Below, in pieces: positions 1 to 7,240 of a stretch of DNA of 64,000 nucleotides (positions are counted from its first letter, which is position 1; the number at the start of each line of letters is the position of its first letter). Location: the NCBI GenBank assembly GCA_012103315.1, contig WLWZ01000003.1, positions 217,426 through 281,425 of the forward strand, read 5' to 3'. The stretch comes from Alphaproteobacteria bacterium. GTDB lineage: Bacteria; Pseudomonadota; Alphaproteobacteria; MPNO01; UBA2964. Position numbers and translations under genes: made by a program. The notes beneath the pieces are model-generated. The model was not told the DNA's origin, made no database searches, and worked only from the letters and a program-made list of their open reading frames with translations.

Positions 1-474
1 TCCGGTCACTTGTTCTCGACCCTTCTCGCGGTTAAAGCCGCCGGTTTAAAGGAATCAGATGTCGATTGCTTCCTCTATGGCAATCACGGCATGGAATCCT
101 ACGCTAATGGTATCGCGGTATCACCGGCATTCGCCAAGAAGCACCCAGAAGCAGTTAAAGGCTTCATCCGGGCGACCTACAAGGCGGCGCGTGACATGGT
201 CCTACGGCCCAAGATGGCAATTGCTGCTGTGAAAAAATTCCAGCCGCTGGTCCAGAATGCGATCGAAGCGGATCGTCTACGGATCGCCCTCGATTGCTGC
301 ATCCTGACGCCAAACGTCAAGAAAAACGGCTATGGCAGTGTCGATATGGGACGGCTGCAACGCTCGATCAATCAGGCTGCGGCTGCCTATAAGCTGAAGA
401 ACATTCCTAAAGCTGCAGACATGTTCGATGCTTCCTTCTTGCCAGCTAAGGCAGACCGCTTCATCCACAAATAG
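1..474 (+). CDS. ABC transporter substrate-binding protein, NMT1/SsuA type (5' end outside window)
   Basis: The reading frame is open from the first base of the window, so only about the last 157 residues of a normally ~320-340 residue periplasmic binding protein are present. The visible part is the C-terminal lobe of the NMT1/THI5-like family: a segment with AFAKKHPEAVKGFIRA is the usual 'continue past position x into the helix' motif of this family, followed by the LTPNVKKNGYG and SINQAAAAY segments near the end. It is followed at 60 bp by an ATPase gene and then a permease gene on the same strand, which makes it the binding protein of a TauABC/SsuABC-like importer. The substrate (sulfonate, taurine, pyrimidine precursor or another small organic) cannot be told from this fragment. 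Confidence 0.85.
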   Translation, partial: SGHLFSTLLAVKAAGLKESDVDCFLYGNHGMESYANGIAVSPAFAKKHPEAVKGFIRATYKAARDMVLRPKMAIAAVKKFQPLVQNAIEADRLRIALDCCILTPNVKKNGYGSVDMGRLQRSINQAAAAYKLKNIPKAADMFDASFLPAKADRFIHK

Positions 475-497
475 GCGGATAACAACTAAGAAAAGGT

Positions 498-523
498 GCG
501 GGGCACGTTCAGGCGTGCCCCGC
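498..523 (+). terminator. Strong hairpin between binding-protein and ATPase genes
   Basis: A perfect 10-bp inverted repeat (GCGGGGCACG / CGTGCCCCGC) with a 6-nt loop, followed by CATATTTTG. It lies between the binding-protein stop and the ATPase start. Without a long T-run it is more likely a partial terminator or 3'-end stabiliser, which would give more binding protein than membrane components. That role is inferred. Confidence 0.6.
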
Positions 524-533
524 CATATTTTGA

Positions 534-1337
534 ATGGCTTTTATAGAAATTGAAGACGTCGACCTCGTCTATCGCAATAGCTTTGGTCATGAGGTTTCTG
601 ACGGCACGCTGGCGCTTTCTGGTACCAACCTGACAATGGAACGGGGCGAGTTTATTGCCCTTGTCGGCCCAAGCGGTTGCGGCAAATCAACCTTGCTCAA
701 AGTTGTGTCCGGATTGATCCGGGCCAATAAAGGCAAGGTAACAGTAGCTGGTGAAACAGTAACCGACCCGCTCAAAATTGTCGGCATGGCATTTCAGAAC
801 GCCTCGCTCTTACCTTGGCGTTCAACCCGAGAAAACGTGTTGCTGCCGATGGAAATCGTCGAGCCGCACCGCCAGCGCTTCCGGTCCGAAAAAGCCCATT
901 ACGAAGAATTGGCCGATAAGTTGCTAGCAACGGTCGGTCTCGAAGGGTTCGGAGACCGCGCGCCGTGGCAGCTTTCCGGTGGTATGCAGCAACGTGCACA
1001 ATTATGCCGAGCTTTAGTTCATGAACCAGACCTACTGCTGCTTGATGAGCCGTTTGGCGCGCTCGATGCCTTTACCCGCGAAGAGCTTTGGGACGTCCTG
1101 CAGGCGCTCTACAACGACCGGAAATGCACCGTCATGCTGGTCACTCATGACCTCCGTGAAGCGGTCTATTTAGCAGACACCGTCTATGTGATGAGCGCGC
1201 GACCAGGCAAGGTAATCCTCGACAAAAAGATTGATATGCCGCGCCCGCGCAAGCTCGAAGACCTTTATAGCCGCGATATCGCAGACCTTATTCAGGAACT
1301 GCGGCACCACATCAATGTCGCCAGAACAGACGACTAG
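534..1337 (+). CDS. ABC transporter ATP-binding protein (TauB/SsuB/ThiZ-like)
   Basis: 267 residues, a normal length for the cytoplasmic ATPase of a nitrate/sulfonate/taurine-type importer. Walker A is GPSGCGKST (about residues 44-52), the Q-loop is in GMAFQNASLLPW, the signature is LSGGMQQRAQLCRAL, Walker B is LLLLDEPFGALD, and the H-loop is LVTHDLREAV. The C-terminal tail with MSARPGKVILDKKIDMPRPR is typical of the SsuB/TauB branch. The gene sits between the binding-protein gene and the permease gene, only 9 bp before the latter, so the three form one operon. The start ATG follows the inter-gene hairpin closely. Confidence 0.95.
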   Translation: MAFIEIEDVDLVYRNSFGHEVSDGTLALSGTNLTMERGEFIALVGPSGCGKSTLLKVVSGLIRANKGKVTVAGETVTDPLKIVGMAFQNASLLPWRSTRENVLLPMEIVEPHRQRFRSEKAHYEELADKLLATVGLEGFGDRAPWQLSGGMQQRAQLCRALVHEPDLLLLDEPFGALDAFTREELWDVLQALYNDRKCTVMLVTHDLREAVYLADTVYVMSARPGKVILDKKIDMPRPRKLEDLYSRDIADLIQELRHHINVARTDD

Positions 1338-1346
1338 GACGCTGAT

Positions 1347-2129
1347 ATGAAAAACATATGGCTCGAACGCCTGTCCCCGTGGATCCTGACAATTGTATTG
1401 ATCATTCTCTGGGAACTCATCGTTAAAGGCTTTGGCATTGCCCGCATTGTCATGCCGTCGGCGAGTGAATCCTTTTATGCGATCTGGGAATTCCGCGACG
1501 GATTGCTCAACAGCTCATTGACCACCCTCTACGCCACTATCATTGGCTTTGGCATCGCTGTGGTTTTCGGAGTCCTGATGGGTGTTGCGATTGGGATATC
1601 GCGCCCCGTCTATGTCACCGTATACCCGCTCATGGTCGCGTTTAACGCGATACCCAAAGTGGTGGTCGTGCCGATCCTCGTCCTATGGATTGGTGCCGGG
1701 CTGCAAACCTCCGCCGTCACCGCATTTATACTGTGTTTCTTCCCGATTGTGGTGAACATGGCAGTCGGGTTGGCGACCATTGAACCGGAGCTTAAAGATG
1801 TTCTGCGGGCGTTAGGCGCCAAAGAGCGCGATATCGTCATCAAGGTCGGTATACCGCGTTCGCTGCCTTATTTGTTTGCCTCGCTAAAGATCGCTATCAC
1901 ATTGGCTTTTGTCGGTGCGGTGATTGCAGAAACCGTTGCAGGCGCAGAGGGCATCGGCAATCTAATGCTGGTCGCCAGTTCCAACTTCAATACACCGCTG
2001 ATGTTCGCCGGCATTATCGTGATAGCCGCCATGGCGACCGGGATGTACGGCATCTTCGCAATGCTCGATTCCCGCTTCACAGGCTGGGCGACACGCGGCA
2101 GCATGAACTTCGCAACGGCTGGTGGCTAA
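1347..2129 (+). CDS. ABC transporter permease (TauC/SsuC-like)
   Basis: 260 residues with about six hydrophobic segments. The EAA loop typical of binding-protein-dependent permeases is present at about residues 148-175 (LRALGAKERDIVIKVGIPRSLPYLFASLK), which docks on the ATPase. The first membrane segment starts at about residue 12 (WILTIVLIILWELIV). It is the third gene of the importer operon, starting 9 bp after the ATPase stop. The sequence fits the SsuC/TauC/ThiX permease family; substrate not predictable. Nothing unusual in length or composition. Confidence 0.95.
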   Translation: MKNIWLERLSPWILTIVLIILWELIVKGFGIARIVMPSASESFYAIWEFRDGLLNSSLTTLYATIIGFGIAVVFGVLMGVAIGISRPVYVTVYPLMVAFNAIPKVVVVPILVLWIGAGLQTSAVTAFILCFFPIVVNMAVGLATIEPELKDVLRALGAKERDIVIKVGIPRSLPYLFASLKIAITLAFVGAVIAETVAGAEGIGNLMLVASSNFNTPLMFAGIIVIAAMATGMYGIFAMLDSRFTGWATRGSMNFATAGG

Positions 2130-2145
2130 TCAACGATAAGGCAGG

Positions 2146-3273
2146 TCAGCCAAGCTTATCGAGGACCCAATCGATTTGGTAAGCGACCACCTGCGTCCAA
2201 TTATCAACGCTGCAATGACCCGATCCACCGGTCTCATCGTCGAACAGGCGTAAGGTTTTATCGGCGACCGGGATTTCATCGAACAGACGTTGGGCCGATG
2301 ACGCTGGCACCATGTGATCACGAGCTCCGTGGGTGACCAGCATTGGACAGGTAATGTTCTCCAGTTTTCCTTCCAGATTAAAGTCTGAGAGATAGGCGCG
2401 CGCCTCTTCGTCCGATTTTGTGCCAGTGATCCATTGCAACTGACCATGTAGGGGTGGGTATGGGTCATAGAGATCCGCGAGTACATCATAGAGCGCGCCC
2501 CAAACCACACAGGCCTTGATCCGATGTTCGAAACTCACGGCCCGTGGTGCGTAATACCCCACCATTGAACCGCCGATCAGCCCTATCCGGTCATGATCTA
2601 CATCGTCGCGGCCATGCAAGTAATCCACTGCTGCGGTGAAGACACGTTCATAGTCGGGGATGGTTGGAATGTTATGAACTCGGATCGATTTCCCCTGCCC
2701 CGGACCGTTAAACAGCAACACCCCAGCACCGCGGGCCGTCATTTCCTGTGCACCGCGAAACAGCTGTTCTTCGGGCAACGCATCCGCTCCGGTTGGGAAA
2801 ATGATCACCGGTGCAGGCGTTCCACGCGCTGACGTACGTGGTGGCAGAAACAGACCTTCTAACTCATAACCATCAAACGGAATCGCAATACGTTCGTAAG
2901 GATGCGGTTGGAGATCAATGCCGGTATAGAAACAATCAATACAGCGTTCATACATTGGCAGCTTGCGAGGGTTCTTGCCCGACAGCACTCGCTCGGCAGA
3001 ACGATAATAGGTAAAGGCGCGCCAATAGGCATTGCCCGCCGTAACATCGTGGCCAGCATCCTTGGCCTCATCAGCTATTGCCTTGACCCGATCACCGAGA
3101 TCATAGAACGCGTCGTACCAGTCTTCAGAATTGCCGGCTCGAATCTTCCGCGCCGCATAAAACAGCTCATTGGTGTCAGCGCCGCCCTGCACGGCTTCAT
3201 AAAACAACCATACGAGATGAAATGAAAAAACAACGGATTCGCGTTGATCATCAGCCCAGTACTGGAACATCAA
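2146..3273 (-). CDS. Alpha/beta hydrolase (FrsA / 2,6-dihydropseudooxynicotine hydrolase-like)
   Basis: 375 residues. An alpha-helical N-terminal part (to about residue 125) precedes an alpha/beta-hydrolase core, the layout of the DUF1100/FrsA-like and 2,6-dihydropseudooxynicotine hydrolase group, which cleaves C-C or ester bonds. Candidate triad: Ser236 in the elbow LIGGSMVGYY, Asp in THGARDHMVP (about residue 319) and His in GGSGHCSVDNW near residue 353. The elbow is G-G-S-M-V rather than the textbook G-x-S-x-G, so the second glycine is a Val. It is the last gene of a minus-strand run IclR, deiodinase-like, dehydrogenase, hydrolase, but a 185-bp gap separates it from the dehydrogenase, so it may have its own promoter. 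Substrate unknown. Confidence 0.85.
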   Translation of the reverse strand: MMFQYWADDQRESVVFSFHLVWLFYEAVQGGADTNELFYAARKIRAGNSEDWYDAFYDLGDRVKAIADEAKDAGHDVTAGNAYWRAFTYYRSAERVLSGKNPRKLPMYERCIDCFYTGIDLQPHPYERIAIPFDGYELEGLFLPPRTSARGTPAPVIIFPTGADALPEEQLFRGAQEMTARGAGVLLFNGPGQGKSIRVHNIPTIPDYERVFTAAVDYLHGRDDVDHDRIGLIGGSMVGYYAPRAVSFEHRIKACVVWGALYDVLADLYDPYPPLHGQLQWITGTKSDEEARAYLSDFNLEGKLENITCPMLVTHGARDHMVPASSAQRLFDEIPVADKTLRLFDDETGGSGHCSVDNWTQVVAYQIDWVLDKLG

Positions 3274-3458
3274 AATCCCCCTGCTCTATTGGTCGGCACG
3301 TTTAAGCCGATGCTTCGATAGGGAGAGAATGCCTGTTATTAGACGACGCGAACAGGGTAAGAGGCGCTAAAATGACCTAGTTTAGTATGTCCACAACTGA
3401 CCCCGTTAGGACATGTTTATATCGGTCAGGTGCGTAACCCCATAGCCAGTATCATCAG

Positions 3459-4238
3459 CTATGTCAGACCGAGCATATCGCTGACGTTCAGAGCGCCCAT
3501 GCCACCATCGATGGGGATATCGACACCGCGAAGCCATTGGCTGCCTGGTCCCGCTAAAAACAGGACCACTTTTGCGACATCTTCCGCGCTGGCGGGACGA
3601 CCAACCCGAGCAATATTCCGCGTCGCCTGTTCGCCAAATGCCGCCAGAAAATCGTCTAGAATACCTGTAGCCACCGCGCCCGGACTCACCGTATTAGCGC
3701 GAATGCCTCGGGCGACGTGCGTTTCTGTCTCAGCGAGAGTCCAGGCGACGATGGCCTCTTTCGAGAGGTTGTAGGCCCGAATAGAGTTGATCTCGTTCTC
3801 GGCGCAAAACACATGGGTGTCGGTGTCGTCACCCAACGCCAGAAGGGATTTAACCTGTTCAATATTGTCGCGCCAAAAAGCGCCGGCACGAGAGGCGACA
3901 TTGACGATGGTGGCGCCATCCACCAGCTGGTCCATCAACGCGTTCGTGAAGTGCCGCGTTCCAATAAAATTGACGGCGAGTATCCGTCCTTCAAGACCAT
4001 CCCGGGGTGGTAAACCCGCCACGTTGCACAGGATGTCGATATTCCCATCAATGGCCTTGGCGGCGGTCTCGATTGATTTGGGATCCGAGAGGTCGAGCTC
4101 AATAAAGCGATCAACATTGTCCTGCGTTTCGACAATATCGAGACCTGTCACTGTAGCGCCTGCCGCCGAAATCATTTTGGCAACTTCGGCACCAATACCA
4201 CTAGCAACACCGGTTACAATGGCGTGTTTACCTCTCAT
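3459..4238 (-). CDS. Short-chain dehydrogenase/reductase (coniferyl-alcohol dehydrogenase-like)
   Basis: 259 residues, a classical SDR. The cofactor motif TGVASGIG is at residues 9-16, CNVAG (family NNAG) at 71-75, the catalytic Ser is Ser116 in IVNVASRAG, and the catalytic pair is Tyr156/Lys160 in YNLSK. Asp34 after beta-2 (GLDIVE) suggests NAD preference. The long insertion between Ser116 and Tyr156 (residues 122-150) is what is seen in the 3-alpha-hydroxysteroid / coniferyl-alcohol dehydrogenase subgroup, which oxidises aromatic or steroid alcohols. It lies 45 bp downstream of the deiodinase-like gene on the same strand, so it is probably co-transcribed with it. Confidence 0.9.
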   Translation of the reverse strand: MRGKHAIVTGVASGIGAEVAKMISAAGATVTGLDIVETQDNVDRFIELDLSDPKSIETAAKAIDGNIDILCNVAGLPPRDGLEGRILAVNFIGTRHFTNALMDQLVDGATIVNVASRAGAFWRDNIEQVKSLLALGDDTDTHVFCAENEINSIRAYNLSKEAIVAWTLAETETHVARGIRANTVSPGAVATGILDDFLAAFGEQATRNIARVGRPASAEDVAKVVLFLAGPGSQWLRGVDIPIDGGMGALNVSDMLGLT

Positions 4239-4283
4239 TGTGTCCCTCGCTCAAATTGGTCATCGTCAATGTTCTCCATAGAG

Positions 4284-5321
4284 TTAGGGTGTGGAGTTTC
4301 CCCGGGGTGGTTCAAATTTAGAGAAGAACTCCGTAACAATTCCACGATCGCCCTCCACGGCAACCTGCCCGAGATCAATCGCATCTTCAAAACCGGTGCC
4401 ACCGGCCGCCCATGCCTCTAAGAAGTCGCGATGAAACTTGATCGAGACGTCACAATCTTCCGGCCTTTTTGATTGGAGCGTACAGGTTCCATTGTCGATT
4501 TCGAGTGCACAGGTTTCATAAGAACCTTCTGACACAAACCCGACAGTAAGGCGCCTGTCTTCGCATCGCTCGGCAACCAATCGGTTGGACATCGTCTGCA
4601 GAATTTCACCAGCCGATTTTTTGTCTTGGGAGTTGGTTTGATGGTTCTCGTTTGAGCTGGAATCACCAAGCTCTGCCCTGATTGCCTCTAACCATGGGTC
4701 AACGCCAAAATCCCAAGGACCCATCCCGCCTTTGTAGGCAATCCGTCCGTCGGCACTGACTATGTATAGCCGTTCGGGCCAGGCGCGGTAGAGTCCTTCC
4801 GCCTGGTCCGTCATATCGTCCAGCAACATGAGAAAGGAAAAATTATAACGCAACATGCAGGCGGCCGCGACCTCGGCTCGTTCGTCGCTGCTGGTCGGTT
4901 GATCGTAAAAAACTTTGTCTTGCAAGTTTCGGCCCACTTGATCGCCATCACCCGGATGGGCTTCTCGTATGTAGACGCACACAAATTGCATCTTGTCGGC
5001 GTACTGTTCGGCAATTTCGTTGAGGCGCACGGCCTCGTCACGAAATGGCGGTCAGGTATAGGACCCGAAGATGAGACCGACAGGTTTTCCGGCTAACGAT
5101 GAAAGAGACACCATATCACCGGTCTGTTTTCCTGTTGGGCTGAGGCTCTCCAGAGTGAGATCCGGTGCAATATCGCCAACATTGGGTGCATCCTTTTCCC
5201 GCTCGAAACGTCCGGCGATGAATTCGCGCAATTCGTCCCGCGTGAACCCGCGAAGCTTCAATTCTTCCTCAGTATGCCAAGCCAAAATTTGCTCAGCTTT
5301 TTCGGGTAAAGGGGTGCTCAT
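4284..5321 (-). CDS. Deiodinase-like selenoprotein fused to an alkyl-sulfatase C-terminal (SCP2-like) domain; in-frame TGA read as Sec
   Basis: The frame opens at an ATG behind AAGGAG (position 5321) and runs to 4284 if the TGA at 5052-5054 (residue 90) is read as selenocysteine, giving 345 residues. The TGA sits inside GSYT-U-PPFRD, the position of the catalytic Sec of iodothyronine deiodinases (SCTUPSF in animals). The downstream VYIREAH segment matches the YIEEAH segment of that family. Residues 1-60 are a helical N-terminal extension. After the thioredoxin-like domain (to about 215) a second domain follows, with DVSIKFHRDFLEAWAAG and VAVEGDRGIVTEFFSKF, which resembles the C-terminal SCP2-like domain of alkyl sulfatases. 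The reaction is presumably reductive dehalogenation or a peroxidase-type reaction; inferred. A second such gene lies divergently 1.1 kb away. Confidence 0.85.
5011..5049 (-). promoter_or_regulatory. Bacterial SECIS-type hairpin after the TGA at 5052-5054
   Basis: Starting two bases after the TGA, a 39-nt hairpin can form. The lower stem is ATTTCGT/ACGAAAT (7 bp), extended outward by GC/GC past one mismatch. The upper stem is GAGGC/GCCTC (5 bp) and the apical loop is CGTGC. The spacing from TGA to loop (about 20 nt) is in the range of bacterial SECIS elements bound by SelB. The same fold and the same loop occur in the second deiodinase-like gene. Confidence 0.7.
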
Positions 5322-5414
5322 TCTTGATCTCCTTCATTTTTGACACGATGTCAAAATCTCTGGTCGAAAATTGTGCGCGACTAGAACGTGTCGATCAACT
5401 GGCCGATCCCGCCC

Positions 5415-5431
5415 GTGCCGTCCTGCGGCAC
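5415..5431. promoter_or_regulatory. Palindrome GTGCCG-N5-CGGCAC, candidate IclR-family operator
   Basis: A 6+6 palindrome (extendable to CGTGCCG/CGGCACG) in the 135-bp gap between the IclR-type gene and the deiodinase-like gene it precedes. The same half-sites with the same 5-bp spacer occur at 6266-6282 in front of the regulator gene. Binding by the local regulator is inferred from this pairing. Confidence 0.5.
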
Positions 5432-5456
5432 GTCAGGTCACCCTGCTCGTCAGCAA

Positions 5457-6257
5457 TTATGCGGAAGGGTAAAGGTCGGCTGAAATTGCATCCGCTGCAA
5501 TTTGCAATCTGTCCAGAAAGCGCTCCGCGAAGCCCTCATACTCCATGTGGTTGCGAGTCCACATCAGAGTAAGCGCCCCCAGGACTTCGTTATCCCCTTG
5601 ATGCACGGGAACGGCGATCGCGTTGAGTTTGTCGTCCGGCGCACTTTCTCCCAAATAACCCGGACGCCGAAATCCGTAACCAGCTTCACGCATGAGAACC
5701 AATTCATGCTCAAGTTTTTCCAACGTCAATCCAAAGCGGCTGGGGCCAAATACGGGGTCTTTCCGGGCTTTTTTATAAATCTGGCTCAAATTTTTTGCAT
5801 CCAGCCCCATAAGATATGCACATCCGCCGGCGGAGCCGAATATGTTGACCTCTAGATCGACCCTTCCGCCATGAACATGAAAGGGGCTAAGCACCCGAGT
5901 GGATTCCACAACCCGCATCGTCGCCCCATCCTTCATATGAAGGTCTGACGGCCAACCGACTTCTTCCGTCAGAGCCTGCATGTGTGGTGACGCTGCTTCG
6001 ACCATCGCTGCAGCGACTGGCGAGGCTTCAGCGCTGGATATCATGGGAAGGGCTATGTTGATGCGGTAAAGGCGGTCATTGAGTCCTTGTCGGACCAGTC
6101 TGCGTTTGACCAATGTTGCTAGAAGCCGACGCAATGTCGATTTTGGTAGTTCGGTCAATTGGTGCAATTGGTGTAGTGAACACGCTCCATGGCCTCCCAA
6201 CGCTTCAAGCACAGAAATTCCCCGGTCTAATGAACGGTTTTCTAATTGGCGGGTCAT
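5457..6257 (-). CDS. IclR-family transcriptional regulator
   Basis: 266 residues, a normal length. The N-terminal winged helix-turn-helix is at about residues 8-70 (SLDRGISVLEAL, then LPKSTLRRLLATLVKRRLV). The effector-binding domain follows, with the family-typical GGRVDLEVNIFGSAGGCAYL, RFGLTLEKLEHEL and ESAPDDKLNAIAVPV segments. IclR proteins bind as dimers or tetramers to palindromes and respond to small, often aromatic, acids. It is divergent from one deiodinase-like gene (6423) and upstream of the other (5321), with a GTGCCG-N5-CGGCAC palindrome next to each, so it probably controls this cluster. The effector is unknown. Confidence 0.93.
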   Translation of the reverse strand: MTRQLENRSLDRGISVLEALGGHGACSLHQLHQLTELPKSTLRRLLATLVKRRLVRQGLNDRLYRINIALPMISSAEASPVAAAMVEAASPHMQALTEEVGWPSDLHMKDGATMRVVESTRVLSPFHVHGGRVDLEVNIFGSAGGCAYLMGLDAKNLSQIYKKARKDPVFGPSRFGLTLEKLEHELVLMREAGYGFRRPGYLGESAPDDKLNAIAVPVHQGDNEVLGALTLMWTRNHMEYEGFAERFLDRLQIAADAISADLYPSA

Positions 6258-6265
6258 AATTCACT

Positions 6266-6282
6266 GTGCCGCAGAGCGGCAC
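6266..6282. promoter_or_regulatory. Palindrome GTGCCG-N5-CGGCAC, second candidate IclR-family operator
   Basis: It lies 9 bp upstream of the regulator start and 140 bp upstream of the divergent deiodinase-like gene. It matches the palindrome at 5415-5431 in half-sites and spacing, with a different spacer sequence (CAGAG versus TCCTG). The position just before the regulator start would suit autoregulation. Inferred from sequence only. Confidence 0.5.
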
Positions 6283-6422
6283 GGAGTTCAATAGGAGTTG
6301 GGGTACTGCTCGATTGCACTCAAAATCAAAATCGCTTGAATACGAGTACGTACCGACCACACCCTAGCGCCGCTTGATGCTGGGACAAACGGATCCGTTC
6401 TTTACTACGCTGGAGGCATACA

Positions 6423-7088
6423 ATGTCCGTTGAACTACCCGAGAAGTTTGAGAACGTCGTACTGAATGCTGACGAAAAGTGGCTTGAAACCCGCGGGATG
6501 ACGCGAGATCAGCTGCGCGCATTTATTGAAAAGCGGGTCATTAGAGATAGAGAGCTCTCGCCAAATATTGGTGACGATGCCCCGGATCTAGCGCTAGAGC
6601 GCCTCAATGCAAATGGCAGCCGATCCGGCGAAACAGTGAAGCTATCCTCGTACTTCGGAAAACCGGTTGGCTTGATATTCGGGTCCTACACCTGACCGCC
6701 ATTTCGCGACGGGGCCGTGCGCCTTGATGAAATGGCAAAAAACCTTGGCGATGATGTGCAGCTCCTCGGAATTTATATTCGTGAGGCGCATGCTGAAGGC
6801 GAAGATCAGGTTCCTAGAAACTTGGACGAAGGCGTCGTCTTTGCCCAGCCGGAATCGGAAGACGAACGGGCAGAAGTCGCGTCCGCATGTATGCTTCGCT
6901 ACAATTTTTCGTTCCCAATGCTGCTCGATGGCATGGATAACGATGCGGAGGAGAAATACATCTCCTGGCCTGACAGACTCTACCTAATCGACCGCGATGG
7001 CAAAGTCGCCTTTAAGAGTGGGTTAGGCCCGTTTTATTTTGATGTCGACGAGTTCGAAGAGGCGATCCGTCGGAACCTTCAGGCTTGA
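6423..7088 (+). CDS. Deiodinase-like selenoprotein; in-frame TGA read as Sec
   Basis: The ATG at 6423 follows GGAGG at good spacing. The frame runs to 7088 (221 residues) if the TGA at 6693-6695 (residue 91) is selenocysteine. The context is GSYT-U-PPFRDGAVRLDEM, as in iodothyronine deiodinases. IYIREAHAEGEDQ matches the conserved EAH region, and PMLLDGMDNDAEEKYISWPDRLYLID is the thioredoxin-fold C-terminal half. Residues 1-60 share the helical extension of its paralogue at 4284-5321 (TRDQLRAFIE, NIGDDAPDLALE), but it lacks the C-terminal SCP2-like domain. An ordinary caller would stop at the TGA or report only the second half from a GTG at 6717. Function as a dehalogenase or peroxidase is inferred. 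Sec insertion needs SelA, SelB, SelD and tRNA-Sec elsewhere in the genome. Confidence 0.87.
6698..6736 (+). promoter_or_regulatory. Bacterial SECIS-type hairpin after the TGA at 6693-6695
   Basis: Two bases after the TGA, an 8-bp perfect stem (GCCATTTC/GAAATGGC) encloses an upper stem GGGGC/GCCTT (three Watson-Crick and two G-T pairs) with the apical loop CGTGC. Compared with the hairpin in the paralogue, two G-T pairs of the upper stem become G-C and A-T while the loop is unchanged. This supports a conserved RNA structure. Confidence 0.7.
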
Positions 7089-7240
7089 GGGCCGGCGCCC
7101 ACAAAGCTTGGGTCAATAACATCGGCGTTGCTGCCGACAAAATCAGACCGTTTATAAGGGCGGTCGTGCGGTGTCAGGTGAGGTATCGAAGAGCCGATAA
7201 AGACGATACCCGGAGCTGATAACGCCATGAGGGAGGCGTA

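Noticed and set aside
6693..6695. TGA in the deiodinase-like gene as a true stop (two separate genes)
   Set aside because: Homology continues in the same frame on both sides with the exact deiodinase active-site motif, the same happens in the paralogue, and the downstream GTG has no ribosome site.
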